NCBI GenBank assembly: GCA_900068845.1
Contig: CEFQ01000010.1
Location: 88,060 to 152,059 of the forward strand
Direction: 5' to 3'
Source of the DNA: Enterobacter ludwigii
Lineage (GTDB): Bacteria; Pseudomonadota; Gammaproteobacteria; Enterobacterales; Enterobacteriaceae
DNA length: 64,000 nt
Shown: piece by piece, positions 1-8,597 of the stretch
How the letters are laid out: every line of letters begins with the position of its first letter
Numbering within the stretch: the stretch's first letter is position 1
The notes under the pieces: generated by a model
Told to the model about the DNA's origin: nothing
The model's database searches: none
What the model saw: only the letters and a program-made list of their open reading frames with translations
Translations under genes and position numbers: made by a program

Positions 1-1
1 G

Positions 2-880
2 GCGATGCAGCGGCTCGCCTGCGCCTGCCAACACCATCCTGAGGTTGCGCGCGCCGTGCCGGGTTTCCACCTTGAAGGGCCTTTTCTGTCGCCTGAAGAT
101 GGGCCGCGTGGTGCGCATCCGCATGAGGCAATTCGAGCGCCGGATATCGCGCTGTTCGACAGTTGGCAGCATGCCGCACAGCAGCATATTCGGCTGTTAA
201 CGCTGTCGCCGGAATGGCCGCACAGCGAGGCACTGATCAGGCATTGTGTGGCGCAGCAAGTGCGTGTTGCCATTGGGCACACCTCTGCAACGCCAGAGCA
301 AATCCATGCGGCGGTAAAAGCGGGTGCGACGCTGTCCACGCATCTCGGCAACGGCGCGCATCTGCAACTGCCGCGTCATCCCAATTACATCTGGCAGCAG
401 CTGGCCGAAGATGCGTTGACGGCAACCTTGATTGCGGATGGGGATCATCTGCCCGCGGACGTGCTGAAGGTATTTCTGCGTGCCAAAGGCGAGCAGGCGC
501 TGCTGGTCAGTGATGTCACTTCCTTTGCCGGGCAACCGCCGGGCATCTATGACACCGCCATTGGTGGCCGCGTGCAGCTTAGCGCCAGCGGTCGGCTTTG
601 CATGGCGGATGCGCCGAAACTGCTGGCGGGCTCGGCGCGTGGCTTGCTGGAGGGGGTAAACTTCCTGCTGCGCCACCAGTTGGCGACGCTGGCGCAAGCA
701 ATTGAAATGGCGTCGCTGCGTCCGGCACGCCAGCTCAACCTGCCGCAGCAGAGAGGCCTGACCTGCGGCGCGCCCGCTGATGTGCTGCTGCTTGCTGCGC
801 AGGCGGATGGCAGCGTGGCGTTACGCGGATGTGTGAAGCAAGGCGCTGTGGTGTGGAGAGCGGGCGCAGATTATCTTTAG
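2..880 (+). CDS. NagA-like N-acetylglucosamine-6-phosphate deacetylase, 5' end outside window
   Basis: This is the C-terminal part of an amidohydrolase of the NagA family, which removes acetyl from GlcNAc-6-phosphate in the cytoplasm. The frame is open to the left edge, so the N-terminus is missing. Visible motifs are HLEGPF (metal-binding Glu), GHTSAT, THLGNG, IADGDHL and LVSDVTS, which match the metal and substrate loops of the family in order. The THLGNG and LPRHPNYIW stretch differs from the THLFNAM segment of standard NagA, so it may belong to a divergent subfamily with another N-acyl sugar substrate. The next gene starts about 125 bp downstream and is not obviously related. Confidence 0.7.
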   Translation, partial: AMQRLACACQHHPEVARAVPGFHLEGPFLSPEDGPRGAHPHEAIRAPDIALFDSWQHAAQQHIRLLTLSPEWPHSEALIRHCVAQQVRVAIGHTSATPEQIHAAVKAGATLSTHLGNGAHLQLPRHPNYIWQQLAEDALTATLIADGDHLPADVLKVFLRAKGEQALLVSDVTSFAGQPPGIYDTAIGGRVQLSASGRLCMADAPKLLAGSARGLLEGVNFLLRHQLATLAQAIEMASLRPARQLNLPQQRGLTCGAPADVLLLAAQADGSVALRGCVKQGAVVWRAGADYL

Positions 881-1005
881 AGAAAAAACAATGAGTTAAC
901 TCCCGCTGCGCTTTGTTGTTACGGACAAATCACCATGCTTTGCCAGGCTTACTCTTTGTAGGGATTTGCTGTTTACATCAAAAACCAAAAGAAAGGAGGC
1001 CTAAC

Positions 1006-2532
1006 GTGAGCTATCAAACTGTCGTGGAACTCAAGTCGCTGGCGCAGCGCAAACCCACCAAATTTACCGTCGGCGATACCGATGTGGTGTTGATTCGTGA
1101 CGACGATCGTGTGCAGGCGTTTCAGGCCAAATGTCCGCACGCCGGCGCGCCGTTAGAGCAGGGCGCGGTGTGTGGTGACAAGCTGATCTGTCCGTGGCAC
1201 AAAGCGGTGTTTCAGCTGCAGGATGGGCAGATGTGCGAGCCGTTAGCGCTGGCAAATCTGAAGCGTTATCCGGTGCGTATTGAACAGGGTAAAGTGCTGG
1301 TCAGTCCGCAGGCGATGTCGCCCGCCAGTGCGCCCTCCACACAAGGCGAGCCGCCGGTATGCGTGATTCTGGGATCGGGCGCGGCAGGGAGCGCGGCGAT
1401 CTGGACACTGCGAGACGAAGGTTTTCGCGGACACATTGTCCTGGTGGAGCGAGAATCGGCCGCGCCTTACGATCGTACCGCGCTGAGCAAATTTGTGCCG
1501 TCAGGCAAAATGGCGATTGAAGATGTACCAAAGCTCTTAAAGCAGGATGTGCTCGGCGCCGTGGAGCGAATTCAGGGCGAGGTCGAACAGCTTAAAGCGC
1601 ATGAGCAAAAACTGATCCTGAAAGGTGGCCAGCAGGTGAAGTTTGACCAACTGCTGATTGCCAGCGGCGGCGTGCCGCAACCGCTCGATATACCGGGCAA
1701 AGATTTGGACGGCGTGCATCTGCTGCGTTCGCTCAATCAGGCTGATGAGTTGTTAAAACAGGTCGATAAAACTGAGCAATTAGTGATTATCGGCAACAGC
1801 TTTATTGGCATGGAGATGGCGGGATCGCTGCGTAACCGCGATATCGATGTCACGGTGATTGCGCGTCATCCGCTGCCGTTTGCTAAACAGTTTGGTGAAG
1901 AGATTGGTCGCCACTTTTACGATCTGCATCGCAGCAACGGCGTGAAATTTGTTGAAGGCGATCCCGTGGCGCTGGAAGGCGAGGGCAAAGTCAGCGCCGT
2001 GCGCCTGAAGAGTGGCAAAAAAGTGGATGCCAGCTTAGTGCTGTTCGGAACCGGTGTGGTGCCGGCGACAAAATTCATCCACGACCTTCCGCTGGAAGAA
2101 GATGGCAGTTTGCTGACTGACAGCCAGCTACGTGTTGCTGATAACATTTGGGTGGCTGGTGATATCGCCAGTTATCCTTCGGTGCAGGGTCCGCAACGTA
2201 TTGAGCACTATCGCGTGGCGCACCAGCAAGGGCGCATCGCGGCACTCAATATGTTGGGCAAACATATCCTCTATGACCGTGTGCCGTTTTTCTGGACTGC
2301 GCATTACGGCACGCGTTATGAGTATTTGGGGCATGCGGAGGAGTGGGATGATTACCGATTGCTGGGTTCGCTGCAGAATAAGCAGTTTATTGCTTTCTAT
2401 TGCCGTGAAGGGATGATTGCGGCGGTGTGTTCAGCGGGCCTGTATACGCTGACAGCAGCGCTGGTGCAGGAGATGCAACAGCCTATGACGCTGGCGCAGG
2501 GAATTGCGCTGTATGAGGCGTATCAAGGGTAA
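1006..2532 (+). CDS. Rieske [2Fe-2S] / FAD-dependent pyridine nucleotide-disulfide oxidoreductase (AIF-like), 508 aa
   Basis: A single polypeptide joins an N-terminal Rieske ferredoxin domain (about residues 1-105, with CPHAG and CPWHK as the Cys-His cluster ligands) to a two-Rossmann FAD/NADH reductase (GSGAAGSAA near residue 123; second nucleotide motif IIGNSFIGMEMAG; FAD motif VWVAGD) and a C-terminal reductase domain. This is the architecture of AIFM3-like and nitrite-reductase-like flavoproteins; the electron acceptor is unknown. The start is the GTG at 1006, because AAAGGAGG lies just upstream; the open frame extends to 913 but has no ribosome site there. It is convergent with proC across a small hairpin. 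Confidence 0.8.
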   Translation: MSYQTVVELKSLAQRKPTKFTVGDTDVVLIRDDDRVQAFQAKCPHAGAPLEQGAVCGDKLICPWHKAVFQLQDGQMCEPLALANLKRYPVRIEQGKVLVSPQAMSPASAPSTQGEPPVCVILGSGAAGSAAIWTLRDEGFRGHIVLVERESAAPYDRTALSKFVPSGKMAIEDVPKLLKQDVLGAVERIQGEVEQLKAHEQKLILKGGQQVKFDQLLIASGGVPQPLDIPGKDLDGVHLLRSLNQADELLKQVDKTEQLVIIGNSFIGMEMAGSLRNRDIDVTVIARHPLPFAKQFGEEIGRHFYDLHRSNGVKFVEGDPVALEGEGKVSAVRLKSGKKVDASLVLFGTGVVPATKFIHDLPLEEDGSLLTDSQLRVADNIWVAGDIASYPSVQGPQRIEHYRVAHQQGRIAALNMLGKHILYDRVPFFWTAHYGTRYEYLGHAEEWDDYRLLGSLQNKQFIAFYCREGMIAAVCSAGLYTLTAALVQEMQQPMTLAQGIALYEAYQG

Positions 2533-2544
2533 CATGGGTGCCCG

Positions 2545-2566
2545 AGGTCGCCATCATGGGCGACCT
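2545..2566. repeat. Small hairpin repeat, GGTCGCC...GGCGACC type
   Basis: AGGTCGCC and GGCGACCT form an 8 bp stem with a 6 base loop between two convergent genes. The core matches the GGTCGCCAT-n-ATGGCGACC ends of the larger repeats elsewhere in the window. It may act as a bidirectional terminator, though no U run follows. Confidence 0.6.
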
Positions 2567-2576
2567 CCATACTCGC

Positions 2577-3389
2577 TTACTGCTTACTCAACGCCTCTGA
2601 TTTCGCCATACACTGCTGCATCGCATTAATCACCGCAGCGCGGAAGCCTTTCTCTTCCAGTACTTTTACCGCTTCGATGGTGGTGCCGCCCGGCGAGCAC
2701 ACCATATCTTTCAGCTCGCCCGGATGTTTACCGGTTTCCAGCACCATCTGCGCCGAGCCTTTTACCGCCTGCGCCGCGAACTGATACGCCTGCGCACGCG
2801 GCATGCCGCCAAGCACCGCTGCATCCGCCATCGCTTCAATAAACATAAACACATAGGCCGGCGCTGAACCGCTCACGCCAACCACCGCGTGAATCAGGTA
2901 TTCATTCACCACCGCCGCTTTGCCGAAGCTCTCGAAAATCCCCACCACTTCATCCACTTCATGCGCTTCCACCAGCACGTTCGGCGTGACGGAGGTCATG
3001 CCTTCGTTCACCAGCGATGGCGTATTAGGCATCACGCGGATGATTTTGCGATCGTGGCCGAGGACCGACGCCAGAGAATCAAGCGTCACGCCAGCCGCAA
3101 TCGAGACCACCAGCACATCCTTCTTCAGTTGGCCAGCAAGATCTTTCAGCACTTTGAGAATCACATTGGGTTTCACCGCGCCAAATAGGATGTCGACTTC
3201 ACGCGCCAGGCTTTCTACGCTATCCGCAGCGGTCACACCATATTGCTGTGCCATCGCCTGATTGGTGGCGGGTTTACGGTCAAACACCCAGATGTTGGCA
3301 GGGGCAATCTGCCCGCTGTTGACCAGTCCGCTGATGATAGCTTTAGCCATATTGCCGCAGCCGACAAACCCGATTTTCTTCTCCAGCAT
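2577..3389 (-). CDS. proC: Pyrroline-5-carboxylate reductase
   Basis: Catalyses the last step of proline synthesis, NADPH-dependent reduction of 1-pyrroline-5-carboxylate in the cytoplasm. The 270 residues include the N-terminal Rossmann motif GFVGCGNMA (about 7-15), the VSGSAPAY segment, and the C-terminal P5CR signature SPGGTTIEA. Length matches the family. It is divergent from yaiI, as in E. coli. Confidence 0.97.
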   Translation of the reverse strand: MLEKKIGFVGCGNMAKAIISGLVNSGQIAPANIWVFDRKPATNQAMAQQYGVTAADSVESLAREVDILFGAVKPNVILKVLKDLAGQLKKDVLVVSIAAGVTLDSLASVLGHDRKIIRVMPNTPSLVNEGMTSVTPNVLVEAHEVDEVVGIFESFGKAAVVNEYLIHAVVGVSGSAPAYVFMFIEAMADAAVLGGMPRAQAYQFAAQAVKGSAQMVLETGKHPGELKDMVCSPGGTTIEAVKVLEEKGFRAAVINAMQQCMAKSEALSKQ

Positions 3390-3536
3390 CGCTTTATCCT
3401 CTCAGTGGTTCATTTTTTGTGGGGGTAAGCTTACGTCAGCGAGGATTAATAACAAGGCGGGCAACCAGCAAAAAAAGTTGCCATTCTGCTGCAGCACGGC
3501 AAGATCAGCCTCATTGTCTGCGAAAAAGGATTCATC

Positions 3537-3980
3537 ATGTCGATTTGGGTTGATGCGGATGCCTGTCCGAATGTTATTAAAGAAGTGTTGTACCGCGCTG
3601 CCGAGCGCGCCAACGTTACCGTGACGTTTGTCGCCAACCAGCCGCTGCGAGTGCCGCCGTCACCGTGGTTGAAAACGCTGCAGGTGGCCGCTGGGTTTGA
3701 CGTGGCCGATAACGAAATTGTGAAACGCGTGCAGCCCGGTGAGCTGGTGATTACCGGTGATATTCCGCTGGCGGCGGAAGTGCTGGAGAAGGGCGCAGCG
3801 GCGTTAAATCCGCGCGGTGAACGTTATTCACCGGATACCATTCGCCAGCGTTTAACTATGCGTGATTTTATGGAGACGATGCGCGCCAGCGGGATTCAGA
3901 GTGGCGGACCGTCGACGTTAAGCCAACGCGACCGCCAACTGTTTGCCAATGAATTGGATAAGTGGTTACGGCAGCGCTAA
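3537..3980 (+). CDS. yaiI: YaiI/YqxD family protein (DUF188, UPF0178)
   Basis: A 147-residue DUF188 protein opening with IWVDADACP, the conserved acidic and Cys motif of the family. The fold is related to PIN-like nucleases, but no activity is established for YaiI. Its position next to and divergent from proC is the same as in E. coli. Its stop codon directly abuts the stop of the convergent DUF2076 gene. Confidence 0.93.
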   Translation: MSIWVDADACPNVIKEVLYRAAERANVTVTFVANQPLRVPPSPWLKTLQVAAGFDVADNEIVKRVQPGELVITGDIPLAAEVLEKGAAALNPRGERYSPDTIRQRLTMRDFMETMRASGIQSGGPSTLSQRDRQLFANELDKWLRQR

Positions 3981-4685
3981 TCAGACGAAGCTGTCATCGT
4001 CATCAAAGTCGCCGCCACTGCCAAAGTCACCGAAATCATTGTTATCCGCAAGGTTGTTATCCCAACCCGAATTATCGTTCAGGAACGCATTGTTACTGTC
4101 GTTGCCATTAAAGGTATCGAGGCTGTTATCCACCTGCGGCAGCGCCGGTTCGTTGATGATGTTAACAATCTCTTCCGGCTGTGAATGGTGGAACATGCTG
4201 GTCAGCATATCCGCCATTACCACGCCGCCCGCGACACCCACAGCCGTTTGCAACGCGCCGCCAAGGAAGCCAGTGCCGCGCGCCGGCGCCGCGCCATATT
4301 GCTGCTGCGGAGGCGGTGCATACTGCTGTTGCGGCTGAGGTGGGGGATTATTCCACGCCGGTTGCTGCTGTTGCGACGCTGCCGGACGCGAACCGCCGCC
4401 AAACAGGCTTGAGAGAAAACCGCCGCTGCTCTGCTGCGGTGCTTGTTGCTGCTGCTGCGCCTGCGCCAGACGACTTTCCAGCTCTGTAACCTGCGCATTA
4501 AGTTTTTTCAGCGCCGCTTCCTGAATCAGGATCGCCTGCGACATGTAATACGGTGCGCCGGGCTGATTTTGTAAATGCTGTTTAATTAACTGTTCAGCAC
4601 CGGCATCGCGCGGGCCGCTTTGGGTCTCTGCCTGTTTCAGTCGGCTGAACAGGTTATCAATAAGTTGTTGTTCTTCGTTTTGCAT
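3981..4685 (-). CDS. DUF2076 family protein with Gln-rich middle and acidic tail, 234 aa
   Basis: The N-terminal ~70 residues form a helical DUF2076 region (QLIDNLFSRLKQAE onward). A Gln/Pro-rich linker (about 70-135) follows, then a Gly/Ala-rich hydrophobic segment (about 140-165), and an Asn/Asp-rich tail ending in DFDDDDSFV. Members are annotated as possible periplasmic ligand-binding sensors, but no function is established. The start is the ATG at 4685, preceded by GGAGG; an upstream in-frame start at 4715 lacks such a site. No classical signal peptide is visible. The gene lies between yaiI and aroL, which are neighbours in E. coli, so it is an insertion relative to that order. Confidence 0.8.
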   Translation of the reverse strand: MQNEEQQLIDNLFSRLKQAETQSGPRDAGAEQLIKQHLQNQPGAPYYMSQAILIQEAALKKLNAQVTELESRLAQAQQQQQAPQQSSGGFLSSLFGGGSRPAASQQQQPAWNNPPPQPQQQYAPPPQQQYGAAPARGTGFLGGALQTAVGVAGGVVMADMLTSMFHHSQPEEIVNIINEPALPQVDNSLDTFNGNDSNNAFLNDNSGWDNNLADNNDFGDFGSGGDFDDDDSFV

Positions 4686-4969
4686 GGCAAACCTCCATTT
4701 ACGGTATGACTCCATATATGAGGGCGCGGCTGAGGAAAGTAAATCAACGGCCTGGTAAGGAAATGTTGCCCGCTCTTACATTTTGGTCAATGCACGATTC
4801 ATGCACTGTTTTTCGCTGGCTAATCAAACGAATAGCTTAGGATGTGACTGAAATATGCGTAAAACGTGCCTCACGTGTGGCTGATAAAATAAAATCCAGG
4901 TATTATGCGACGCATTATTGACCTGATGACGATGCCCGTGCGGCACATTACGGCGGAGGATGAGCCCGG

Positions 4970-5494
4970 ATGTCATTACCCATCTATCTGATCGGCGCAC
5001 GCGGTTGCGGTAAAACCACGGTTGGCCAGGCGTTGTCGCAAGCGCTGGGCTATACCTTTAACGATACCGATCACTATCTACAACTCACTACGCAGCGAAG
5101 CGTGGCGGAGATTGTGGCATCTGAAGGGTGGGATAGCTTCCGTGCCCGCGAAACCGAATCGCTGCGTGCGGTTACCGCACCGAATACCGTTATCGCCACC
5201 GGCGGCGGCATGGTATTGGCGGAGGTAAACTGCCGCTTTATGCGCGAACACGGTCAGGTGATTTGGCTGAATGCACCCTCTGAAGTGCTGGCCGGTCGTC
5301 TTGAACATCAACCGGAAGCGGCGCAGCGTCCAACCTTGACTGGCCGCCCGATCGCCGAAGAGATGGGCGATATCCTGCGCGAGCGTGCGCATCTGTATCG
5401 TCAAACGGCCCATCACGAAGTGGATGCCATGCAATCGCCGGATCGCGTTGTAGAGCAAATCCTGCGCGCGCTGTCACTCGCACGCGCGAGCTAA
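4970..5494 (+). CDS. aroL: Shikimate kinase II
   Basis: Phosphorylates shikimate at the 3-position with ATP in the chorismate pathway. The 174 residues carry a Walker A motif [11 protein letters not shown] (about 8-18), the substrate Asp region FNDTDHYL, the GGGMVL loop, and the RPTLTG lid segment. Length equals E. coli AroL. GGCGGAGGATG lies upstream of the ATG. The 284 bp upstream were searched by eye for TyrR (TGTAAA-N6-TTTACA) and TrpR operators and none was convincing. yaiA follows, as in E. coli. Confidence 0.97.
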   Translation: MSLPIYLIGARGCGKTTVGQALSQALGYTFNDTDHYLQLTTQRSVAEIVASEGWDSFRARETESLRAVTAPNTVIATGGGMVLAEVNCRFMREHGQVIWLNAPSEVLAGRLEHQPEAAQRPTLTGRPIAEEMGDILRERAHLYRQTAHHEVDAMQSPDRVVEQILRALSLARAS

Positions 5495-5601
5495 CCCCTC
5501 AGATTCTTCTCTCTTTTTTTGCAGCGATCCTCAGTTGTCTATACTTAGCGGTAGGCAGAGGATCACCACTGTCTGTGGACAACTGAAAAAGAGGGAACAT
5601 T

Positions 5602-5793
5602 ATGCCAAGCAGACCACCGTACCCGCGTGAAGCTCGCATCGTTAGCGTCGAAAAAGGCTCGGCGGACCAAACCGTGACCTGGTATGAATTACGCGCCGAC
5701 CATCCCAAACCCGATACGTTAATTAGTGAACACAAAACCGAAGCCGAAGCGCAAGATGCTAAAGAGCGCTACGAAGATGTCGAAAAAGAGTAA
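5602..5793 (+). CDS. yaiA: YaiA family small protein, 63 aa
   Basis: A 63-residue charged cytoplasmic protein starting [11 protein letters not shown], matching YaiA, which lies next to aroL in E. coli. Function is unknown. A GAGGGAA ribosome site lies just upstream of the ATG. In E. coli the next gene is aroM; here three other genes intervene. Confidence 0.9.
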   Translation: MPSRPPYPREARIVSVEKGSADQTVTWYELRADHPKPDTLISEHKTEAEAQDAKERYEDVEKE

Positions 5794-6100
5794 AGGTTTC
5801 GAAAACGGTTAATGTCGGCTGGCAAGGACGCCGGCACAAATTTGGTTACTTTCCGTTGCTAAAGTTTTTTATTAATCCTGCTAAATATCTGTCATCCACA
5901 AATAAATCTGCACACCTTCCTGCTGAATATATTGCTCGCCTGATAACGTCATTTAATTCTCTTTTTCCACCGTATTTTATGCTGCCTTAAATCTGATGAG
6001 AAAAGTCCGGCTTAAAATTTGCGCTTGACGGAGTAAGCGTAGCGTTTTACTTTCGAGAACTTGATAGAGGAACTCAGTTCCGCATAGTGGAACAAGCGCC
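5794..6100. other. 307 bp intergenic region upstream of the IclR gene
   Basis: AT-rich and without a credible ORF. It contains an imperfect hairpin just after yaiA (GTCGGC...GCCGGC, about 5815-5835) that could end aroL-yaiA transcription. At its right end are the overlapping GGAAC/GTTCC palindromes described separately. The remaining stretch shows nothing recognisable. Confidence 0.5.
6069..6093. promoter_or_regulatory. Candidate IclR-type operator
   Basis: Three alternating arms read GGAAC-TCA-GTTCC-GCATAGT-GGAAC, giving two overlapping palindromes that end 8 bases before the IclR start. IclR proteins often bind such GGAAC/GTTCC or TGGAA-like palindromes and repress their own gene. Binding by this regulator is inferred. 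Confidence 0.5.
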
Positions 6101-6853
6101 ATGACGACACTCGAAAATGCCTCCGCGGTACTTAAGCTTTTCCAGCGCTTTAGCGTGACGCAGGGCCATCCCGGCTTAACTTTTACCGAGGTGGTTGATG
6201 CGTTGGGCTTGCCGAAAAGTACGGTGTCGCGCCTGCTGGCGACCATGGAAAGTGAAGGGTTGCTTGAGCGCGATACCGAGAGTCGCTGTTTTCAGATTGG
6301 TCGCGTGCTGCTGTCGGTTGCCGGTCATTATCTGTCTACGCCGCTGGTGGATAGCGCTTCGGCGCCGATGGCGCGTCTGGCGGCCAGCAGTGGGTGCATG
6401 GGCTATATCTCGGTGCTGGATGGTGATGATGTGTTGGTCATGCGCATGTATCACGGTCGTTTTTTTACCCAACTGGTGACACCGCCAGGCACGCGGGTTT
6501 CATTAACCGGTACCTCGACCGGACGCGTACTGTTGGCGCAGTTGAGTGAGGAAGAGGTGCGCGATCGTTTCGCCAGCAACTGGCAGGCGGCGTCGATGAA
6601 CTCTCCGCTGACGCTGGATGATTTGTGTAAAGAATTAGCGGTGATTCGCCAACAAGGCTGGGCACTGGCGCGCAATGAGACGCTGCCAGGCATCAGTTCT
6701 CTGGCGGTGTCTGTAACCAACAAACATCGCGGCGAAAGTGCCGCGCTGTGCCTCTCGTTTTTATCGCAAGAAGCGGCGCCCGGATATCCGGAAGCACTGC
6801 TCAGTGAACTACGCGCAACGGCTGCACTGATGGCCGAAAAATACGGCGCATAA
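6101..6853 (+). CDS. IclR family transcriptional regulator
   Basis: 250 residues with an N-terminal winged helix-turn-helix (about 5-65, including LTFTEVVDALGLPKSTVSRL) and a C-terminal IclR effector domain (about 75-250, with TGTSTGRVLLA and GISSLAVSV segments). It heads a cluster of transporter, DUF1177 and aroM genes in the same direction, so it probably controls them in response to the transported compound or a breakdown product. A hairpin with a UUCG loop separates it from the transporter gene. The ribosome site is weak. Confidence 0.88.
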   Translation: MTTLENASAVLKLFQRFSVTQGHPGLTFTEVVDALGLPKSTVSRLLATMESEGLLERDTESRCFQIGRVLLSVAGHYLSTPLVDSASAPMARLAASSGCMGYISVLDGDDVLVMRMYHGRFFTQLVTPPGTRVSLTGTSTGRVLLAQLSEEEVRDRFASNWQAASMNSPLTLDDLCKELAVIRQQGWALARNETLPGISSLAVSVTNKHRGESAALCLSFLSQEAAPGYPEALLSELRATAALMAEKYGA

Positions 6854-6895
6854 CCTTATTTTCGATTTAAAGGCGTTTATTCGCGCCACACCAGG

Positions 6896-6926
6896 GAAAT
6901 AGCAGGTCTTCGGACCTGCTTATTTC
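6896..6926 (+). terminator. Hairpin with UUCG loop after the IclR gene
   Basis: AGCAGGTC-TTCG-GACCTGCT is a perfect 8 bp stem with a stable tetraloop at 6901-6920. Flanking AAAT/ATTT bases extend it with one bulge. The U tract is short, so it may be an attenuating or processing hairpin between the regulator and the transporter rather than a full terminator. Confidence 0.6.
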
Positions 6927-7022
6927 AATAATCAGGGAACGATTAAATAAAGATGTGGATGTCCCGCGTGCCGGGCATTGCATTTTAATGCGTTTTCTTC
7001 AGGGTGAAAATACGGGGATCTC

Positions 7023-8582
7023 ATGCGTCAAAATAATCCAATAAAAAGTGTTGGCGTTGCCTTAATGCTGGTTCTGCTGTCGGTTGCAGGCGCCATCATT
7101 GGGGTTCAGCTTATTACCACCATTGGGGTGACACCCAATACCTCTATTATTGGCGCGCTGTTTGCCATGCTGTTGGCGCGTATTCCACTGCAATGGTTTC
7201 GGCGCTATCGCTCTATTGAAGTGCAAAACCTCGCGCAAACCGCCATCTCTTCTGCCACCTTCGGTGCGGCCAATAGCCTGTTAATGCCCATTGCGGTGCC
7301 GTGGGCGCTGGGCGAACCGCAGCTGGTGCTGCCGCTGTTTGTCGGCGTCAGTGCGGCGATGTTGCTGGATGCCTATTTACTCTATCGCCTGTTCGATACG
7401 CGCGTGTTCCCGGCCAGCAATGCATGGCCGCCGGGCGTGGCGGCAGCGGAAGCGATCAAAGCCGGTGATAAAGGCGGTCGTCAGGCATGGCTGCTGGTGG
7501 TGGGAATTGTCGGCGGCATAGTCGGTTCGATGCTGAAGATCCCCATGTCGGCATTTGGTACCGCGTTTATCGGCAATATCTGGGCGCTGAGCATGCTCGG
7601 CATTGGTTTCCTACTGCGTGCTTATGCGCAACCGGTTGCGGGTATCGATATCAACGCACTGTATATTCCGCATGGCGTGATGGTTGGGGCGGGTTTAGTG
7701 GCGCTGATTCAGGTGGTGCAGGTGATTCGCAGCCGCCGCAATGATCAGCTCAACGTCAGCCGCAGCGACAGCGAAGTAAAACGTTCGCTCGGTTTTGGCA
7801 CCGTGGGCTACATCGTCATCTCCACACTGCTGGCGCTGGCAGGCGGTTTATGGAGCCAGATGGGCCTGCCGATGCTGGTGCTGTTTATTCTCTATGCCGC
7901 CTTTGCCGCCTTCGTGCATGAATTGATCGTTGGTATCGCCGCCATGCACTCCGGCTGGTTCCCGGCTTTTGCCGTGGCGCTGATTACGTTGATTCTCGGT
8001 ATTTTGCTCGGCTTCCCGCCGCTGGCGCTGTGTCTGCTGTGCGGCTTTACCGCCGCCACCGGTCCGGCGTTTGCCGATATGGGTTATGACCTGAAAGCCG
8101 GTTTTATCCTGCGCGGTAACGGTGCCGATGTGCAGCAAGAGCTGTGGGGCCGCCGCATCCAGCTGATCGCCGCGATGATCGCCTTTGTCATCTGTATTCC
8201 GGTGGTGTGGTATGCGCACACGATTTTCTTTGCGGAGAATCTGCTGCCGCCGGTGGCGCGCGTTTACGCTAAAACCATTCAGGCCGGTGCGGAGCCGGGT
8301 ATCGCCGGTAATCTGCTGATGTGGGCGATACCGGGCGCGATTATTCAGTTGATCGGCGGACCGAAGCGTCAGCTTGGCGTACTGCTGGCGACCGGCTTAT
8401 TAATCAACAACGCTGCTGCCGGTTGGGCTGTGATGGTGGGTATCGCGTTGCGTATCCTGATCCTGCGCGTGTGGGGTGAGCGTGGACGTTCACCGATGGA
8501 GGTGATGGCCGCTGGATTTATCGCGGGTGACGCGCTTTACAGCTTCTTCCATTCACTTTTTGCCAGTGGCACCAAAAAATAA
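7023..8582 (+). CDS. OPT/YSL family transporter, 519 aa
   Basis: A polytopic inner-membrane protein with about a dozen hydrophobic segments, typical of the oligopeptide transporter (OPT) superfamily, which imports peptides, modified peptides or metal chelates with protons. Recognisable family stretches are the N-terminal GVTPNTSIIGALFAML segment, the NLAQTAISSATFGAANSL stretch (about 62-80) and the FPASNAWPPGVAAAEAIKAG region (about 123-143). It begins 170 bp after the IclR gene and ends 15 bp before the DUF1177 gene, so the two are probably co-transcribed. The substrate is unknown. No OPT gene lies at this position in E. coli. Confidence 0.85.
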   Translation: MRQNNPIKSVGVALMLVLLSVAGAIIGVQLITTIGVTPNTSIIGALFAMLLARIPLQWFRRYRSIEVQNLAQTAISSATFGAANSLLMPIAVPWALGEPQLVLPLFVGVSAAMLLDAYLLYRLFDTRVFPASNAWPPGVAAAEAIKAGDKGGRQAWLLVVGIVGGIVGSMLKIPMSAFGTAFIGNIWALSMLGIGFLLRAYAQPVAGIDINALYIPHGVMVGAGLVALIQVVQVIRSRRNDQLNVSRSDSEVKRSLGFGTVGYIVISTLLALAGGLWSQMGLPMLVLFILYAAFAAFVHELIVGIAAMHSGWFPAFAVALITLILGILLGFPPLALCLLCGFTAATGPAFADMGYDLKAGFILRGNGADVQQELWGRRIQLIAAMIAFVICIPVVWYAHTIFFAENLLPPVARVYAKTIQAGAEPGIAGNLLMWAIPGAIIQLIGGPKRQLGVLLATGLLINNAAAGWAVMVGIALRILILRVWGERGRSPMEVMAAGFIAGDALYSFFHSLFASGTKK

Positions 8583-8597
8583 TCCAGGGAATTCATT

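Noticed and set aside
4716-4969. TyrR or TrpR operators expected before aroL
   Set aside because: No TGTAAA-N6-TTTACA palindrome or TrpR-like site could be found by eye; regulation may differ here.
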